In this document: piece after piece, positions 44,761 through 53,373 of the stretch
Layout: each line of letters begins with the position of its first letter
Numbering within the stretch: the stretch's first letter is position 1
Made by a program: the position numbers and the translations under genes
Source: Devosia sp. ZB163
Lineage (GTDB): Bacteria; Pseudomonadota; Alphaproteobacteria; Rhizobiales; Devosiaceae
Direction: 5' to 3'
NCBI RefSeq assembly: GCF_028613635.1
Contig: NZ_JAQRMY010000002.1
Span: forward strand, 620,001 to 684,000
Length of the DNA: 64,000 bases
The notes under the pieces: model-generated
Told to the model about the DNA's origin: nothing
Database searches by the model: none
Seen by the model: the letters and a program-made list of their open reading frames with translations, nothing else

Positions 44761-45909
44761 TCATGAACGATTGCCGGCGCCCTGGCGAGCTTCATCCCTG
44801 TTGTCGCTGAGGTCAGGACGCGTGCGGACTATGGTCATCGACGACACCCTAACAAGGAAGGAGGTCCGCAAGGACCGGAAGAAACCGCGCAAATCCAGCG
44901 CCGCGCGAATGTGTTGAGGCGGTGGCGCGCTGACCGTTGGTGCCGCCTCTGGCTCAGCCAAAGGCTGAGGCCGTTCAAAATAGCCTAGCCGTTCCATCTC
45001 CTTAATATCCCTCAAGTCGTCGGCGTAAAGCGCGCGCGAGAGTTTGCGCGCTTCTGGCGATTCGATGCTTTGAGCGATCTCCAACTCGTGCAGTCGGGCC
45101 CAGTTTGTCATCGGCACCGGCAGCATGTGAAGGATCTGGACCGAGAGCCATGCGGCATCGATTGCAGCGGCCACTCCAACGATGCCCTTCGTGATTAGGG
45201 GGTCGATAGTCGGATTGCTCCAAACGAAGACGTAAATCGTTATTCGAGCCCAAACGATGAGCACCAGGATTGAAGCGCCAAAGGCGTACCAAAAATACCC
45301 CGATGCCCTAACGAACAGGCCAAACCAGCTGGACCATATTAGCTCTGGCTGAAGTCGAGTGTAGTACGGTGATGGCGGTTCTGCAGGAAAGTACGCGGAG
45401 TGGAGAAACGGATGCAGTTCGGGAGGGTAATATGCCCTCGCTAGGCCGCTTATTGCCATCCCGAGTTGGTAAACGTTCAGGGCGCGCGGAAGAAGTGATA
45501 CCCCGATCATAGCAATGATAAGGACCGACACCTCCCGAAGCCCGGGCGTTTTGGCTAGGGAAACACCCTCAATGCTGACGGTTAGCTCGATTGAGAAGCT
45601 TGCCAACAAGAGGTAGGCCGTTAGCAGGAGGCTCACCAAAGACCACCGCCTTGATGTCTGCAGGATTTCGCTACGCTGTGCTGCTAGCTTTTCCAGGAGT
45701 GCGATGCCGTCGAGCTCGGGGTCAATCTCCTTCAGTCGCCTTATGTCTTCGCTGATCAGCGATCCGGGAACCCGAAACACTGTCGGAAAGTTGTCAGCGT
45801 TCCGACGGCGATACCGGCTACGGTAAGCAGCGCGCGCAACTGCTCGCCGAATGGGAAACAGTAGGCCTTGAGTATTCGGTTTCGATCCCATCGCCGAAAA
45901 ATCTCGCAT
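44761..45909 (-). CDS. Unrecognised multi-pass membrane protein
   Basis: About 382 residues if started at ATG 45909 (AAGGCG upstream); an in-frame ATG at 46050 would add an unlikely basic leader crossing the island edge. Four hydrophobic segments: WSLVSLLLTAYLLLASFSIE, VSVLIIAMIGVSLLP, WYAFGASILVLIVW and KGIVGVAAAIDAAWLSVQIL. The N- and C-termini are polar and probably cytoplasmic. Codon use includes many more A/T-ending codons than its neighbours, a sign of transfer. No family is recognised. Confidence 0.6.
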   Translation of the reverse strand: MRDFSAMGSKPNTQGLLFPIRRAVARAAYRSRYRRRNADNFPTVFRVPGSLISEDIRRLKEIDPELDGIALLEKLAAQRSEILQTSRRWSLVSLLLTAYLLLASFSIELTVSIEGVSLAKTPGLREVSVLIIAMIGVSLLPRALNVYQLGMAISGLARAYYPPELHPFLHSAYFPAEPPSPYYTRLQPELIWSSWFGLFVRASGYFWYAFGASILVLIVWARITIYVFVWSNPTIDPLITKGIVGVAAAIDAAWLSVQILHMLPVPMTNWARLHELEIAQSIESPEARKLSRALYADDLRDIKEMERLGYFERPQPLAEPEAAPTVSAPPPQHIRAALDLRGFFRSLRTSFLVRVSSMTIVRTRPDLSDNRDEARQGAGNRS

Positions 45910-46053
45910 GCCGGAGCGCCTTGCAAGAGGCGCCGACGCCTGTCCACATGTGCAGAGGTGAAGGCGACCGGCGGGACGGGCAGCGTTGCCACGCGAGCTA
46001 GGCAGATGGCCACGACGAGACGCTACGCTCCACCAAAACCGGATTTCCAAGGA

Positions 46054-46079
46054 GAGATTGGCGCGCCCAAGGGGAATCG
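46054..46079. repeat. Direct repeat (att-like) copy overlapping tRNA-Glu(CTC) 3' end
   Basis: Identical to 44473-44498. It covers the last 21 nt of the tRNA (46059-46079), including CCA and the 3' half of the T-arm, plus 5 bases outside. Confidence 0.85.
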
Positions 46080-46133
46080 AACCCCTGTTCCCGCCGTGAG
46101 AGGGCGGTGTCCTGACCGCTAGACGATGGGCGC
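46059..46133 (-). tRNA. tRNA-Glu (anticodon CTC)
   Basis: 75 nt. Acceptor GCGCCCA/TGGGCGC, anticodon stem CCGCC/GGCGG around loop CTCTCAC, giving anticodon CTC. T-arm GGGG-TTCGATT-CCCC. CCA is encoded at the 3' end (46059-46061). The gene is intact despite the adjoining element. Confidence 0.95.
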
Positions 46134-46193
46134 GGCTGAACTCTTATCGGCGATCGTCGCCGTACCGTCAACCACCTGCCCATGAGGGGGAAG

Positions 46194-46268
46194 TGGCGCG
46201 CCCTAGGGGAGTCGAACCCCTCTCTGCACCGTGAAAGGGTGCCGTCCTAACCGATAGACGAAGGGCGC
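46194..46268 (-). tRNA. tRNA-Glu (anticodon TTC)
   Basis: 75 nt, CCA encoded (46194-46196). Acceptor GCGCCCT/AGGGCGC, anticodon loop CTTTCAC giving TTC, T-arm GGGG-TTCGACT-CCCC. It lies 60 bp upstream of tRNA-Glu(CTC) in the same direction. Confidence 0.96.
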
Positions 46269-46338
46269 CGCGGTGTGGGGGTCGTATAGGGAGGTTCATC
46301 GGGGCTGGCAAGAGGTAATTCCTGCCTTTTCGTCGCGT

Positions 46339-46800
46339 TCAACAACCGGAGAAGGTGACCGGCTTCCTGTACCCGCGCGGGCGGTCGCGAACGTCGACAT
46401 GGATGAAGCTGCGCCCGGAGTAGCAGCCGAGGCCTCCCACCAGCGGGTTGTCCATGGCGTAGGCGATGAGGCTCGACTTGCTGACGCCGGGGATGAAGAA
46501 ATCCACCGCTTCGCAGTTCATGTGATGGCTGCTTTCGGTGCCGCCGCCGATGATGTTGCGGATCGGATCGCGGTAGCCTGAGCTGACCACGATCTTGCGC
46601 CCGAACCGGCGCTCGAAGGAATCGATGACACGCTGCAGCTTGGGCGAGATGCAGGAATTGTCCACGTCCCAGGAGGCGAGGTACATGCCGCTGCGCTGCA
46701 CGTAGCCGTTGTAGGAAGCGGGGCCGCTGCCTCCGCCACCCAGGAAGAAACAGCCGGAGAGGAGCGTTGCGCAGCACAGCGCAGCGATCAGTCGTAGCAT
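46339..46800 (-). CDS. M15-type (D-Ala-D-Ala carboxypeptidase-like) lipoprotein
   Basis: About 153 residues from ATG 46800. Lipoprotein signal MLRLIAALCCATLLSGCFF with lipobox LSGC, then a Peptidase_M15_3 (DUF882-like) domain: VVSSGYRDPIRN, Zn-ligand SSHHMNCEAVDFF (H-x6-D) and FIHVDVRDRPRGY (second His). Expected to act on peptidoglycan in the periplasm, but some family members are inactive. Confidence 0.87.
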   Translation of the reverse strand: MLRLIAALCCATLLSGCFFLGGGGSGPASYNGYVQRSGMYLASWDVDNSCISPKLQRVIDSFERRFGRKIVVSSGYRDPIRNIIGGGTESSHHMNCEAVDFFIPGVSKSSLIAYAMDNPLVGGLGCYSGRSFIHVDVRDRPRGYRKPVTFSGC

Positions 46801-46926
46801 CGTCGATTTCCCCGACAGCCGGCCCTCGGGCGGCATGAAGCCGGCCTTGCCCGGCCGGCTCCTTCGTTCGGAAAAACCTACGCACTGTTGGCTAACCGCC
46901 AGCTAAGCCGCGTGGTTAGCAGGCAG

Positions 46927-47346
46927 TTACCAGACGCCGGTATTGGGCATGGAGAGCCACGGCTCGGCCGGGGCGAGGGCAGGGCCGGCCTGCAGGAGCT
47001 CGATCGACACATTGTCGGGCGAGCGCACGAACGCCATGCGGCCGTCGCGCGGCGGCCGGTTGATGGTGACGCCCATGTCCTGCAGGTGCTTGCAGGTCGC
47101 GTAGATGTCGGCGACCTCGTAGGCGAGGTGGCCGAAGTTGCGGCCGCCCGTGTAGACCTCGGGATCCCAGTTGTAGGTGAGTTCGACCTGGGCATCGGGC
47201 TGGCCGGGAGGGGCGAGGAAGATCAGCGTGTAGCGGCCCTTCTCGTTCTCGGTGCGGCCCACTTCCTCGAGGCCGAGGCCTTCGGAGTAGAACTTTAGGC
47301 TGGCGTCGACATCGGTGACACGGACCATGGTGTGCAGATACTTCAC
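46927..47346 (-). CDS. gloA: Lactoylglutathione lyase (glyoxalase I)
   Basis: 139 residues from GTG 47346 with GGGAGGA upstream. Converts the methylglyoxal-glutathione adduct to lactoylglutathione. All four metal ligands are placed as in E. coli GlxI: His5 in YLHTMVRV, Glu in VELTYNWD, His in FGHLAYEV and Glu in SIELLQ. One VOC fold, cytoplasmic. The frame runs open upstream, but no other start gives the family N-terminus. Confidence 0.92.
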   Translation of the reverse strand: MKYLHTMVRVTDVDASLKFYSEGLGLEEVGRTENEKGRYTLIFLAPPGQPDAQVELTYNWDPEVYTGGRNFGHLAYEVADIYATCKHLQDMGVTINRPPRDGRMAFVRSPDNVSIELLQAGPALAPAEPWLSMPNTGVW

Positions 47347-47588
47347 GTCATATCCTCCCGGACAGTAAGCAAGTGGATCGCGGGCGGGGTCGGGGCCGGC
47401 CGCCGGCGCGGGGCAGTCTATTGGTGTGGCGTGCGTGCAGCAACCCGGCCACACCCTCGCGCCAGTTTCGAATAACCCCCTACAAAATGGTAAACCCTTC
47501 TTAACTTCCCCACCTGAATCGGACATGGTGCCAACGTCTTGTGGCGTACCCCGTTTAGCGGCGGGGCGAGTACGAAAAGGCTAAGGGC

Positions 47589-48212
47589 ATGGGGGCCAAG
47601 TTTACAGCCGAGGGTGAGGATCCGGGCTTCCGGTCGAGCGAGATCGGCGGGCAGGATGAACGGACTGCGGGCGAAGGTGCCCACGGTTCCGCTCTCGACG
47701 TTATCGAGGTAGTCGGCAGCATCAAGTGGTTCGACGTGGCGAAGGGCTTCGGCTTCATCGTCCCCGATGACGGCCGGCCGGATGTGCTGCTGCACGTCAC
47801 GTGCCTCCGTCGCGACGGCTACCAGACCGCCTATGAAGGCTCGCGCATCGTCGTGGAGGCGCTGGCGCGTCCGGGCGGATTGCAGGCCTTCCGTATCCTG
47901 TCGATGGACGATTCGACCGCCAAGCACCCGGCGCAGATGCCGCCGCCGCGCACGCATGTGACGGTGGAGCCCACGAGCAAGCTCGAGCGGCTCGAGGTGA
48001 AGTGGTTCAACCGCATCCGCGGCTTCGGCTTCCTGTCGGCGGGCGAAGGCACCCCCGACATCTTCGTCCACATGGAAACGCTGCGCCGTTTCGGCATCAC
48101 CGAGTTGCGGCCCGGCCAGTACGTCCTGGTCCGCTACGGCACAGGCCCCAAGGGCCTGATGGTGGCCGAGATCCGGCCCGACGGCTGGGGCGACGCACCG
48201 TCCTCGCACTAG
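47589..48212 (+). CDS. Cold-shock protein with two CSD domains
   Basis: 207 residues. After an acidic ~38-residue leader come two cold-shock domains: VVGSIKWFDVAKGFGFIVPDD with DVLLHV, and LEVKWFNRIRGFGFLSAGEG with DIFVHM. RNP1/RNP2-type aromatic motifs for single-stranded nucleic acid are present in both. Double-CSD proteins (CspD-type) are typical of alphaproteobacteria. Divergent from gloA by ~240 bp. Confidence 0.92.
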   Translation: MGAKFTAEGEDPGFRSSEIGGQDERTAGEGAHGSALDVIEVVGSIKWFDVAKGFGFIVPDDGRPDVLLHVTCLRRDGYQTAYEGSRIVVEALARPGGLQAFRILSMDDSTAKHPAQMPPPRTHVTVEPTSKLERLEVKWFNRIRGFGFLSAGEGTPDIFVHMETLRRFGITELRPGQYVLVRYGTGPKGLMVAEIRPDGWGDAPSSH

Positions 48213-48248
48213 GCCCGGGCGTAACCCGCAAGGGTACCGCTGGAAACG

Positions 48249-48276
48249 AAAAAGCCCGCCATGCAGCGGGCTTTTT
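48249..48276 (+). terminator. Rho-independent terminator, bidirectional
   Basis: Perfect 11-bp stem AAAAAGCCCGC (48249-48259)/GCGGGCTTTTT (48266-48276) with loop CATGCA. A/T tracts on both sides let it serve both the cold-shock gene and the flaF gene. Confidence 0.92.
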
Positions 48277-48309
48277 GATTCCGAGGCCGCGGAGGAGAGA
48301 GCCCTGGAC

Positions 48310-48684
48310 TCAGGTCGACGGGCCGGCGCGCAGGCCTGCGGCGATCTCGCGGTTGATATTGATCAGCACGGTGAGCTTGCCGGGGGCGGGCTCTGCCTGA
48401 ACGGTCATCGTCTGTTTCATCACGAACAGGCCAAGATTGGCGATGTTCTCGCGCAGCGGCTTGGGCAGGGCGCTCTCCTCGCCGGTAACCGACCCCAGGA
48501 ACACCGTCCACAGCTTGCGGTTGAAGGCGAGAGCCGTGCTGAGCTCGTGACGCGAGGTCTCCCAGTCGTCTCGAACACGTTGCAGCTGGCCGGCGGCGCG
48601 GGAGAGAAGGTTGGCCTCGAGGAGACGAGGGTTGATCGTCTGCTTGCCCACCTGCTGGTAGGCGAGCGCCGCGCTATTCTGCAT
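48310..48684 (-). CDS. flaF: Flagellar biosynthesis regulator FlaF
   Basis: 124 residues: ALAYQQVGKQTINPRLLEANLL, ELSTALAFNRKLWTVFLG, LREN-IANLGLFVMKQT and LTVLININREIAAGL. FlaF promotes flagellin synthesis and secretion in Caulobacter and relatives, working opposite FlbT. Overlaps flbT by 11 nt. Confidence 0.92.
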   Translation of the reverse strand: MQNSAALAYQQVGKQTINPRLLEANLLSRAAGQLQRVRDDWETSRHELSTALAFNRKLWTVFLGSVTGEESALPKPLRENIANLGLFVMKQTMTVQAEPAPGKLTVLININREIAAGLRAGPST

Positions 48685-49060
48685 TTGCTAGAAGTTCCTG
48701 CTCGTACTGGATCAGCTTTTTTGCAGCCTTGAGAGCTTTGTAGAGATTGCCGGTTAATATCTCGTTATTGATTTCGTCAACAATGCGGACTGTAGATGGC
48801 GCCGCCGAGATGATGTCATTGACCAGTTGAAAGTAGTCTTTCGTGAGTCGATCAACGTCATCATGGATGTACATGAGCTGCACCGCCAAGTAGATGCGCT
48901 TGGCGGGACTGTTGGCTGTGTCGAAAGTAAGGATGTCCTTTTCGCGAAGGATTGGCGCCTTGCCATCGATGAACAGCCGCGTGCGCTGATCCGAGTTGGT
49001 GATGACGCAATTGCCGACGATAAGCCTTTCGCCAGGCTTCAGTTCGACCTTGAGAGACAT
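48674..49060 (-). CDS. flbT: Flagellin mRNA regulator FlbT
   Basis: 128 residues from ATG 49060: LKVELKPGERLIVGNCVITN, RIYLAVQLMYIHDD and LIQYEQELLANAE. In Caulobacter FlbT binds the flagellin transcript 5' UTR and destabilises it until the hook is complete; in some Hyphomicrobiales it activates instead. Lies just after the flagellin genes, as expected. Confidence 0.93.
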   Translation of the reverse strand: MSLKVELKPGERLIVGNCVITNSDQRTRLFIDGKAPILREKDILTFDTANSPAKRIYLAVQLMYIHDDVDRLTKDYFQLVNDIISAAPSTVRIVDEINNEILTGNLYKALKAAKKLIQYEQELLANAE

Positions 49061-49176
49061 GGTACTTACTCGACCCCGTGATTCCGTGGCCGAGCATACT
49101 GCATGTCCGGCCACACCAGAAACCTGCTGTGATTCAAAGTCTGCACTTCGTGCGGTAAGGCACTGATCGGCAAAAG

Positions 49177-49205
49177 AAAAAGGCGGACCGAAGCCCGCCT
49201 TTTCA
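49177..49205 (-). terminator. Rho-independent terminator of the second flagellin gene
   Basis: AAAAGGCGG and CCGCCTTTT form a stem between 49177 and 49205 with a short loop; read on the minus strand it ends in a T-run. It follows the flagellin stop at 49227. Confidence 0.8.
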
Positions 49206-49226
49206 TATCGTCTTGCGACTGACTTC

Positions 49227-50840
49227 TTAGAACAGACGCAGCACGGCCTGGTCGGACTGCGAGGCCATCGACAGCGCCGTCGAAGACAGCTGCTGGCGGG
49301 TCTGCAGGGCGAGCAGGTTCGCTGCTTCCTCGTTGGTGTCGGCAAGCGTGAGGTTCGCCGCACCGGTCTCGAGGGTGTTGATCATGTTCTTGGTGAAGTC
49401 CTGGCGGTTCTCGACGACCGACAGGTTCGAGCCGAAGGACGACGACATCGAACGGAGCGTGCCCAGGGCATCGCTCAGCTTGCCGAGGCGTGCATCGATC
49501 GAGCTGTCGCTGTCGAAGTCCGCGTCGAGCGCAGTGGTGATGCTGAGGGTGGTGTTGTTCACCGAGGTGGCGACGCCGTCGGCATCCTTGGCCTGGATGT
49601 CGATGGTCGAGGTGCCGGTCTCGTTGAAGGTCAGCTTCAGCTTGTCGCCGCGGAGCAGGTTGATGCCGTTGAACGAGGCATCGTCCGAGAACTTGTCGAG
49701 CTGGTCGCGCAGATCGTTGAACTGCTTGGCCAGGTTCTTGCGGACGTCGTTGCCGTCGACCGTGGAACCACCGGTGGAGGTGCCGTCGACAGTGCCCGAG
49801 GCGGTGACGCCGTCCACATCGAGATCAGCCGTCGACTGGTTCTCGAGGCGGAGCTTGCCATTGTCGTTCGACGCACGGACCTTGCCGGCGAACGCGCTGC
49901 TCGGAGCGTTGATCTCCGAAACGAGCTGGTCGACGGTCTTGGCCGAATACGTCCTGGTCGTCGTCTCGGTCGGGTTGGCCGCCGAGAAGCCGAAGTTGGC
50001 GAGGGTCGGCGCGGTGCCGCCACCGCCGGTCTGAACTGCACCGGCAGTGATATCGATGCTGGAGCTGCCGACAGCAGCTTCCGGACCGGTGAAGGTCAGG
50101 TTGTTCGAGCCATCCAGAGCAGCCGTCACACCCATGTTCACGGCCGCGAAGCCGCCATTCAGGGCCGACACCAGTTCGTCGCGGGTGACGGCAGCGCCAT
50201 CAGCCACGTCCATGGTGAAGCTGGTAGCACCGGCGTCGACGGTGATCTGGTTCGTGCCTGCCGAGCCACGGACGGTCACGGCAGTCGCCGAACCGCCGTT
50301 GACGGCGATCGAGAAGTCGAGGCCGTCGCCGGCTTCGTCCAGGTCGATAGTTGCGGCCACGGCGCCGATAGCGGCGGTCGCGGTCGAACCCTTGATCAGG
50401 CTGATGCTGGCTTCTGCGCCCTCGGCGAAGGCACCGCCGGAGACCGTGATGGCCTTGGCGTTCGCCGCGGCGTCAGTGCTGACACCGGTGGTGACGTCGG
50501 CAGCGGTCAGCGAGTAGGAGGCCGTCTTGAACGACTTGTCCTGACGCGCCTGACGGAGCGTCGACTGCATCGACTCAACGGTCTTGGTGATCGACTTCAG
50601 GCCGTTGTCGGCTGCTTCGATCGTCTTGACACCGCTCGACATGCTGTCGAGCAGGTTGGCCATGTCGCCGGCGCGGCTGTTGAGAGACGCGGCGGTGAAG
50701 AAGTTGGAGGGGTTGTCGAGCGCAGAGTTCACCTTGAGACCGGTGGCGAGACGCTCCTGCGTCTTGGCCATGGAGGCTGCGGTGGACTGCAGGCTCAGCA
50801 GGTTCGAGCGAACTGCTTTCGACAGATTGACATCAACCAT
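49227..50840 (-). CDS. Flagellin (second of tandem pair)
   Basis: 537 residues from ATG 50840. D0/D1 N-terminus NLSKAVRSNLLSLQSTAASM and LATGLKVNSALDNPSNFF, and C-terminus NLLALQTRQQLSSTALSMAS with QAVLRLF end, are typical flagellin coiled-coil regions. The central ~300 residues (Ala/Gly/Thr/Asp-rich, many repeated ITVDAGA-like strands) form the exposed D2/D3 part. Very similar to the flagellin at 51080-52696 over much of its length. Confidence 0.94.
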   Translation of the reverse strand: MVDVNLSKAVRSNLLSLQSTAASMAKTQERLATGLKVNSALDNPSNFFTAASLNSRAGDMANLLDSMSSGVKTIEAADNGLKSITKTVESMQSTLRQARQDKSFKTASYSLTAADVTTGVSTDAAANAKAITVSGGAFAEGAEASISLIKGSTATAAIGAVAATIDLDEAGDGLDFSIAVNGGSATAVTVRGSAGTNQITVDAGATSFTMDVADGAAVTRDELVSALNGGFAAVNMGVTAALDGSNNLTFTGPEAAVGSSSIDITAGAVQTGGGGTAPTLANFGFSAANPTETTTRTYSAKTVDQLVSEINAPSSAFAGKVRASNDNGKLRLENQSTADLDVDGVTASGTVDGTSTGGSTVDGNDVRKNLAKQFNDLRDQLDKFSDDASFNGINLLRGDKLKLTFNETGTSTIDIQAKDADGVATSVNNTTLSITTALDADFDSDSSIDARLGKLSDALGTLRSMSSSFGSNLSVVENRQDFTKNMINTLETGAANLTLADTNEEAANLLALQTRQQLSSTALSMASQSDQAVLRLF

Positions 50841-51023
50841 TTGGAGGCCCTTTCTGGGTCCGTACTCAGTTACTAAAGCCGTCTCGTCCTGAGACGCGGG
50901 CAGATGATTGGCCTCCACCGGCAAAAGAAGTCTTAAGTTCGATTCTTGAATTCGAGTTTGTCTGTCGCATTCGAGGCAAAGTTAATGAGCAGTTGGGGCT
51001 TCGATCTGGTACGCGCAATGGCG

Positions 51024-51060
51024 CGGGCAACAAAAAAGGCGGGCCTAAGCCCGCCTTTTG
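51024..51060 (-). terminator. Rho-independent terminator of the first flagellin gene
   Basis: AAAAGGCGGGC and GCCCGCCTTTT form an 11-bp stem around CTAA just after the flagellin stop (51080). T-run on the minus strand. Confidence 0.88.
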
Positions 51061-51079
51061 CGTTTCGATGTGCGTTGGA

Positions 51080-52696
51080 TCAGAACAGACGCAGCACCGC
51101 CTGGTCGGCCTGCGAGGCCATCGACAGAGCCGTCGACGACAGCTGCTGGCGGGTCTGCAGGGCGAGAAGGTTCGCCGCTTCCTCGTTGGTGTCGGCGAGC
51201 GTCAGGTTCGCCGCGCCGGTCTCGAGGGTATTGATCATGTTCTTGGTGAAGTCCGTGCGGTTCTGAACGATCGACAGGTTCGAACCGAACGAGGAGGCCA
51301 GCGAACGGAGCTTCAGCAGCGCCGTGCTGAGGACTTCGAGGCGGGCGTCGAGCGTGGTGTCGCTGTCGAAGTCGGCATTGACGGCATGATCGATGCCCAG
51401 CTCGGTGTTGTTGACCGAGATGGGGTCGCCATCCTCGTTCTTGGCCTGGATGTCGATGGTCGACGTGCCGGTCTCGTTGAAGGTCAGCTTCAGCTTGTCG
51501 CCGCGGAGCAGGTTGATGCCGTTGAACGAGGCATCGTCCGAGAACTTGTCGAGCTGATCACGCAGTTCGTTGAACTGGGTGACGAGGTTGCGGCGAACGG
51601 TGTTGCCATCGATCTGCGAACCACCCGACGAACTGCCGTCGAGGGTGCCCGAAGCGGTGACGCCATCGACATCGAGCCCGACCGTCGACTGGTTCTCGAG
51701 GCGGAGCTTGCCGTTGTCATTCGACGCACGGACCTTGCCGACGAAGGCGCTGCTCGGAGCGTTGATCTCCGAGACCAACTGGTCAACGGTCTTGGCCGCA
51801 TACGACTTGGTGGTCGTCTCGGTCGGGTTGGCGGCCGCGAAGCCGAAGTTGGCGAGTGTCAGTGCCGTGCCGGCACCGCCGTTCGCGATCACGCCGGCGG
51901 TGATGTCGATGCCGGCAGTGGTGAAGTCGGTGGCTTCCGGACCCGTGAAGGTCAGGTTGTTCGAACCATCGAGGCCAGCGGTCACGTTCATTCCGACGGC
52001 AGCGAAGCCACCGTTGAGGGCGGAAACCAGTTCGGCGCGGGTGACGGCGGCGCCGTTGGCGACGCTCATCGTGTAGCTGGTGGCGCCAGCATCGACGGTG
52101 ATCTGGTTCAGGCCGGCCGAACCACGAATGGTCACAGGCGTTGCCGCGCCGCCGTTGACGGCGATCGAGAAGTCGAGGCCGTCGCCGGCTTCGTTCATGT
52201 CGACAGTGGCGGCCACGGCGCCGATCGCGGCGGTAGCAGTCGCGCCCCTGATGAGGCCGACGCTCGCCTGGGTGCCCGTCGCATAGGCGCCGCCCGAAAC
52301 GGTCAGCGACTTGGCCAGGGCCTGAGCGTCGGTGGTGACGCCGGTCGTGATGTCCGCCGGGGTCAGCGAGTAGGATGAGGTCTTGAACGACTTGTCCTGG
52401 CGCGCCTGGCGCAGGGAGGACTGCATCGTTTCCACGGTCTTGACGATCGAGGTCAGGCCGTTGTCGGCCGCCTCGATGGTCTTGATGCCGTTGCCCATCG
52501 AGTCCAGCAGGTTTGCCATGTCGGACGCACGACTATTAAGCGACGCGGCGGTGAAGAAGTTCGTCGGGTTGTCGAGCGCGGTATTCACCTTGAGACCGGT
52601 GGCAAGACGCTCCTGCGTCTTGGCCATCTGGGCGGCGGTGGACTGAAGGCTCAAGAGGTTCGAACGAACCGCTTTGGAAAGATTAACTTCCGGCAT
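51080..52696 (-). CDS. Flagellin (first of tandem pair)
   Basis: 538 residues from ATG 52696 (MPEVNLSKAVRSNLL). Same architecture as its neighbour: conserved ends and a variable Ala/Gly/Thr-rich middle. Most sequence differences are in the central part, but one 92-bp stretch is identical in the two genes. AAGGGA precedes the start. At this length it is large among alphaproteobacterial flagellins. Confidence 0.94.
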   Translation of the reverse strand: MPEVNLSKAVRSNLLSLQSTAAQMAKTQERLATGLKVNTALDNPTNFFTAASLNSRASDMANLLDSMGNGIKTIEAADNGLTSIVKTVETMQSSLRQARQDKSFKTSSYSLTPADITTGVTTDAQALAKSLTVSGGAYATGTQASVGLIRGATATAAIGAVAATVDMNEAGDGLDFSIAVNGGAATPVTIRGSAGLNQITVDAGATSYTMSVANGAAVTRAELVSALNGGFAAVGMNVTAGLDGSNNLTFTGPEATDFTTAGIDITAGVIANGGAGTALTLANFGFAAANPTETTTKSYAAKTVDQLVSEINAPSSAFVGKVRASNDNGKLRLENQSTVGLDVDGVTASGTLDGSSSGGSQIDGNTVRRNLVTQFNELRDQLDKFSDDASFNGINLLRGDKLKLTFNETGTSTIDIQAKNEDGDPISVNNTELGIDHAVNADFDSDTTLDARLEVLSTALLKLRSLASSFGSNLSIVQNRTDFTKNMINTLETGAANLTLADTNEEAANLLALQTRQQLSSTALSMASQADQAVLRLF

Positions 52697-52947
52697 GGGG
52701 TGAAATCCCTTCTGGCTAGTATCGCTATCTCGTTCTGAGACTGGTGAGGATGCTAGCTGCCGGAGACTTCGGAATGGTTAACAGATGCCTGCTCAGCGCA
52801 GTTAATTTTTGGTTCTGCGCTGGTGTTCGAAACCGCACAAGCCATTGATATCGCGCCGAAATACGCGACATCGGCAAATCCTGCCGAGAGCCCGGAGAGG
52901 CACTCGGCAATTAGTGATTAGCTGTTTCTTAAGGACGGAATCGCCCG

Positions 52948-53277
52948 TCAGACGAGTCTGTCGTGGAGGGCGAGCGAGCCCTGCGCCGGCAGGTCGGCGC
53001 TCCCCAGCCTGAGCATGATCTCGCGCTCGGTCGTGGGCTTGGGCGGCAGCTGGCCGGAAAGCAGCGCGGCGGCAAAGGCCGAGCCGGGCGGCGGGGGTGG
53101 CGTAGGAATAGGGGGCAGGGTATCGGCGAGCCGCATCTGGCGCGGCTCCTGCTGCGGTGGCGGCTGATCCTGCTGCTCCGGAGCCGAATGGGAATCGCCG
53201 AGCATCGATCGCGAGCGAAAATCCGCGACGGCTCCGAGTCCCGTTCTGATCGGTTCGGGCGCTATTCTGGCGCTCAT
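52948..53277 (-). CDS. Proline-rich hypothetical protein near flagellar genes
   Basis: 109 residues from ATG 53277. Middle part is a Pro/Gln-rich linker (QDQPPPQQEP, PPIPTPPPPPGS), the end reads SAFAAALLSGQLPPKPTTER then a short LRLGSADLPAQ. I know similar C-termini from unnamed Hyphomicrobiales proteins near flagellar genes but cannot name a function. Lies between the flgN-like gene and flagellin. Confidence 0.6.
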   Translation of the reverse strand: MSARIAPEPIRTGLGAVADFRSRSMLGDSHSAPEQQDQPPPQQEPRQMRLADTLPPIPTPPPPPGSAFAAALLSGQLPPKPTTEREIMLRLGSADLPAQGSLALHDRLV

Positions 53278-53373
53278 GACCGGCATTCCCAATTGCCAAT
53301 TCAGCTTTGGAAACTGCCGGTCCGGGCTTTCATTACGCTTAGGGAGTTCCGGGCAATTTGTAGAAAATTGGAG

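Larger units (their letters stand above)
44473..46079. mobile_element. Mini genomic element bounded by tRNA-Glu-derived direct repeats
   Basis: About 1.58 kb between two exact 26-bp repeats, one being the tRNA-Glu(CTC) 3' end. The interior looks less GC-rich than its surroundings and carries one unrecognised membrane protein gene. Geometry matches site-specific integration into a tRNA T-arm/3' end. No integrase is inside, so it is non-autonomous or decayed. Confidence 0.7.

Noticed and set aside
44500-44766. Possible integrase remnant in the mini-element
   Set aside because: No tyrosine recombinase motifs (R-H-x-x-R...Y) can be read in any frame.
45910-46050. Longer start (ATG 46050) for the island membrane protein
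   Set aside because: It would add a basic, cysteine-bearing leader reaching to the repeat; ATG 45909 gives a compact protein with AAGG upstream.
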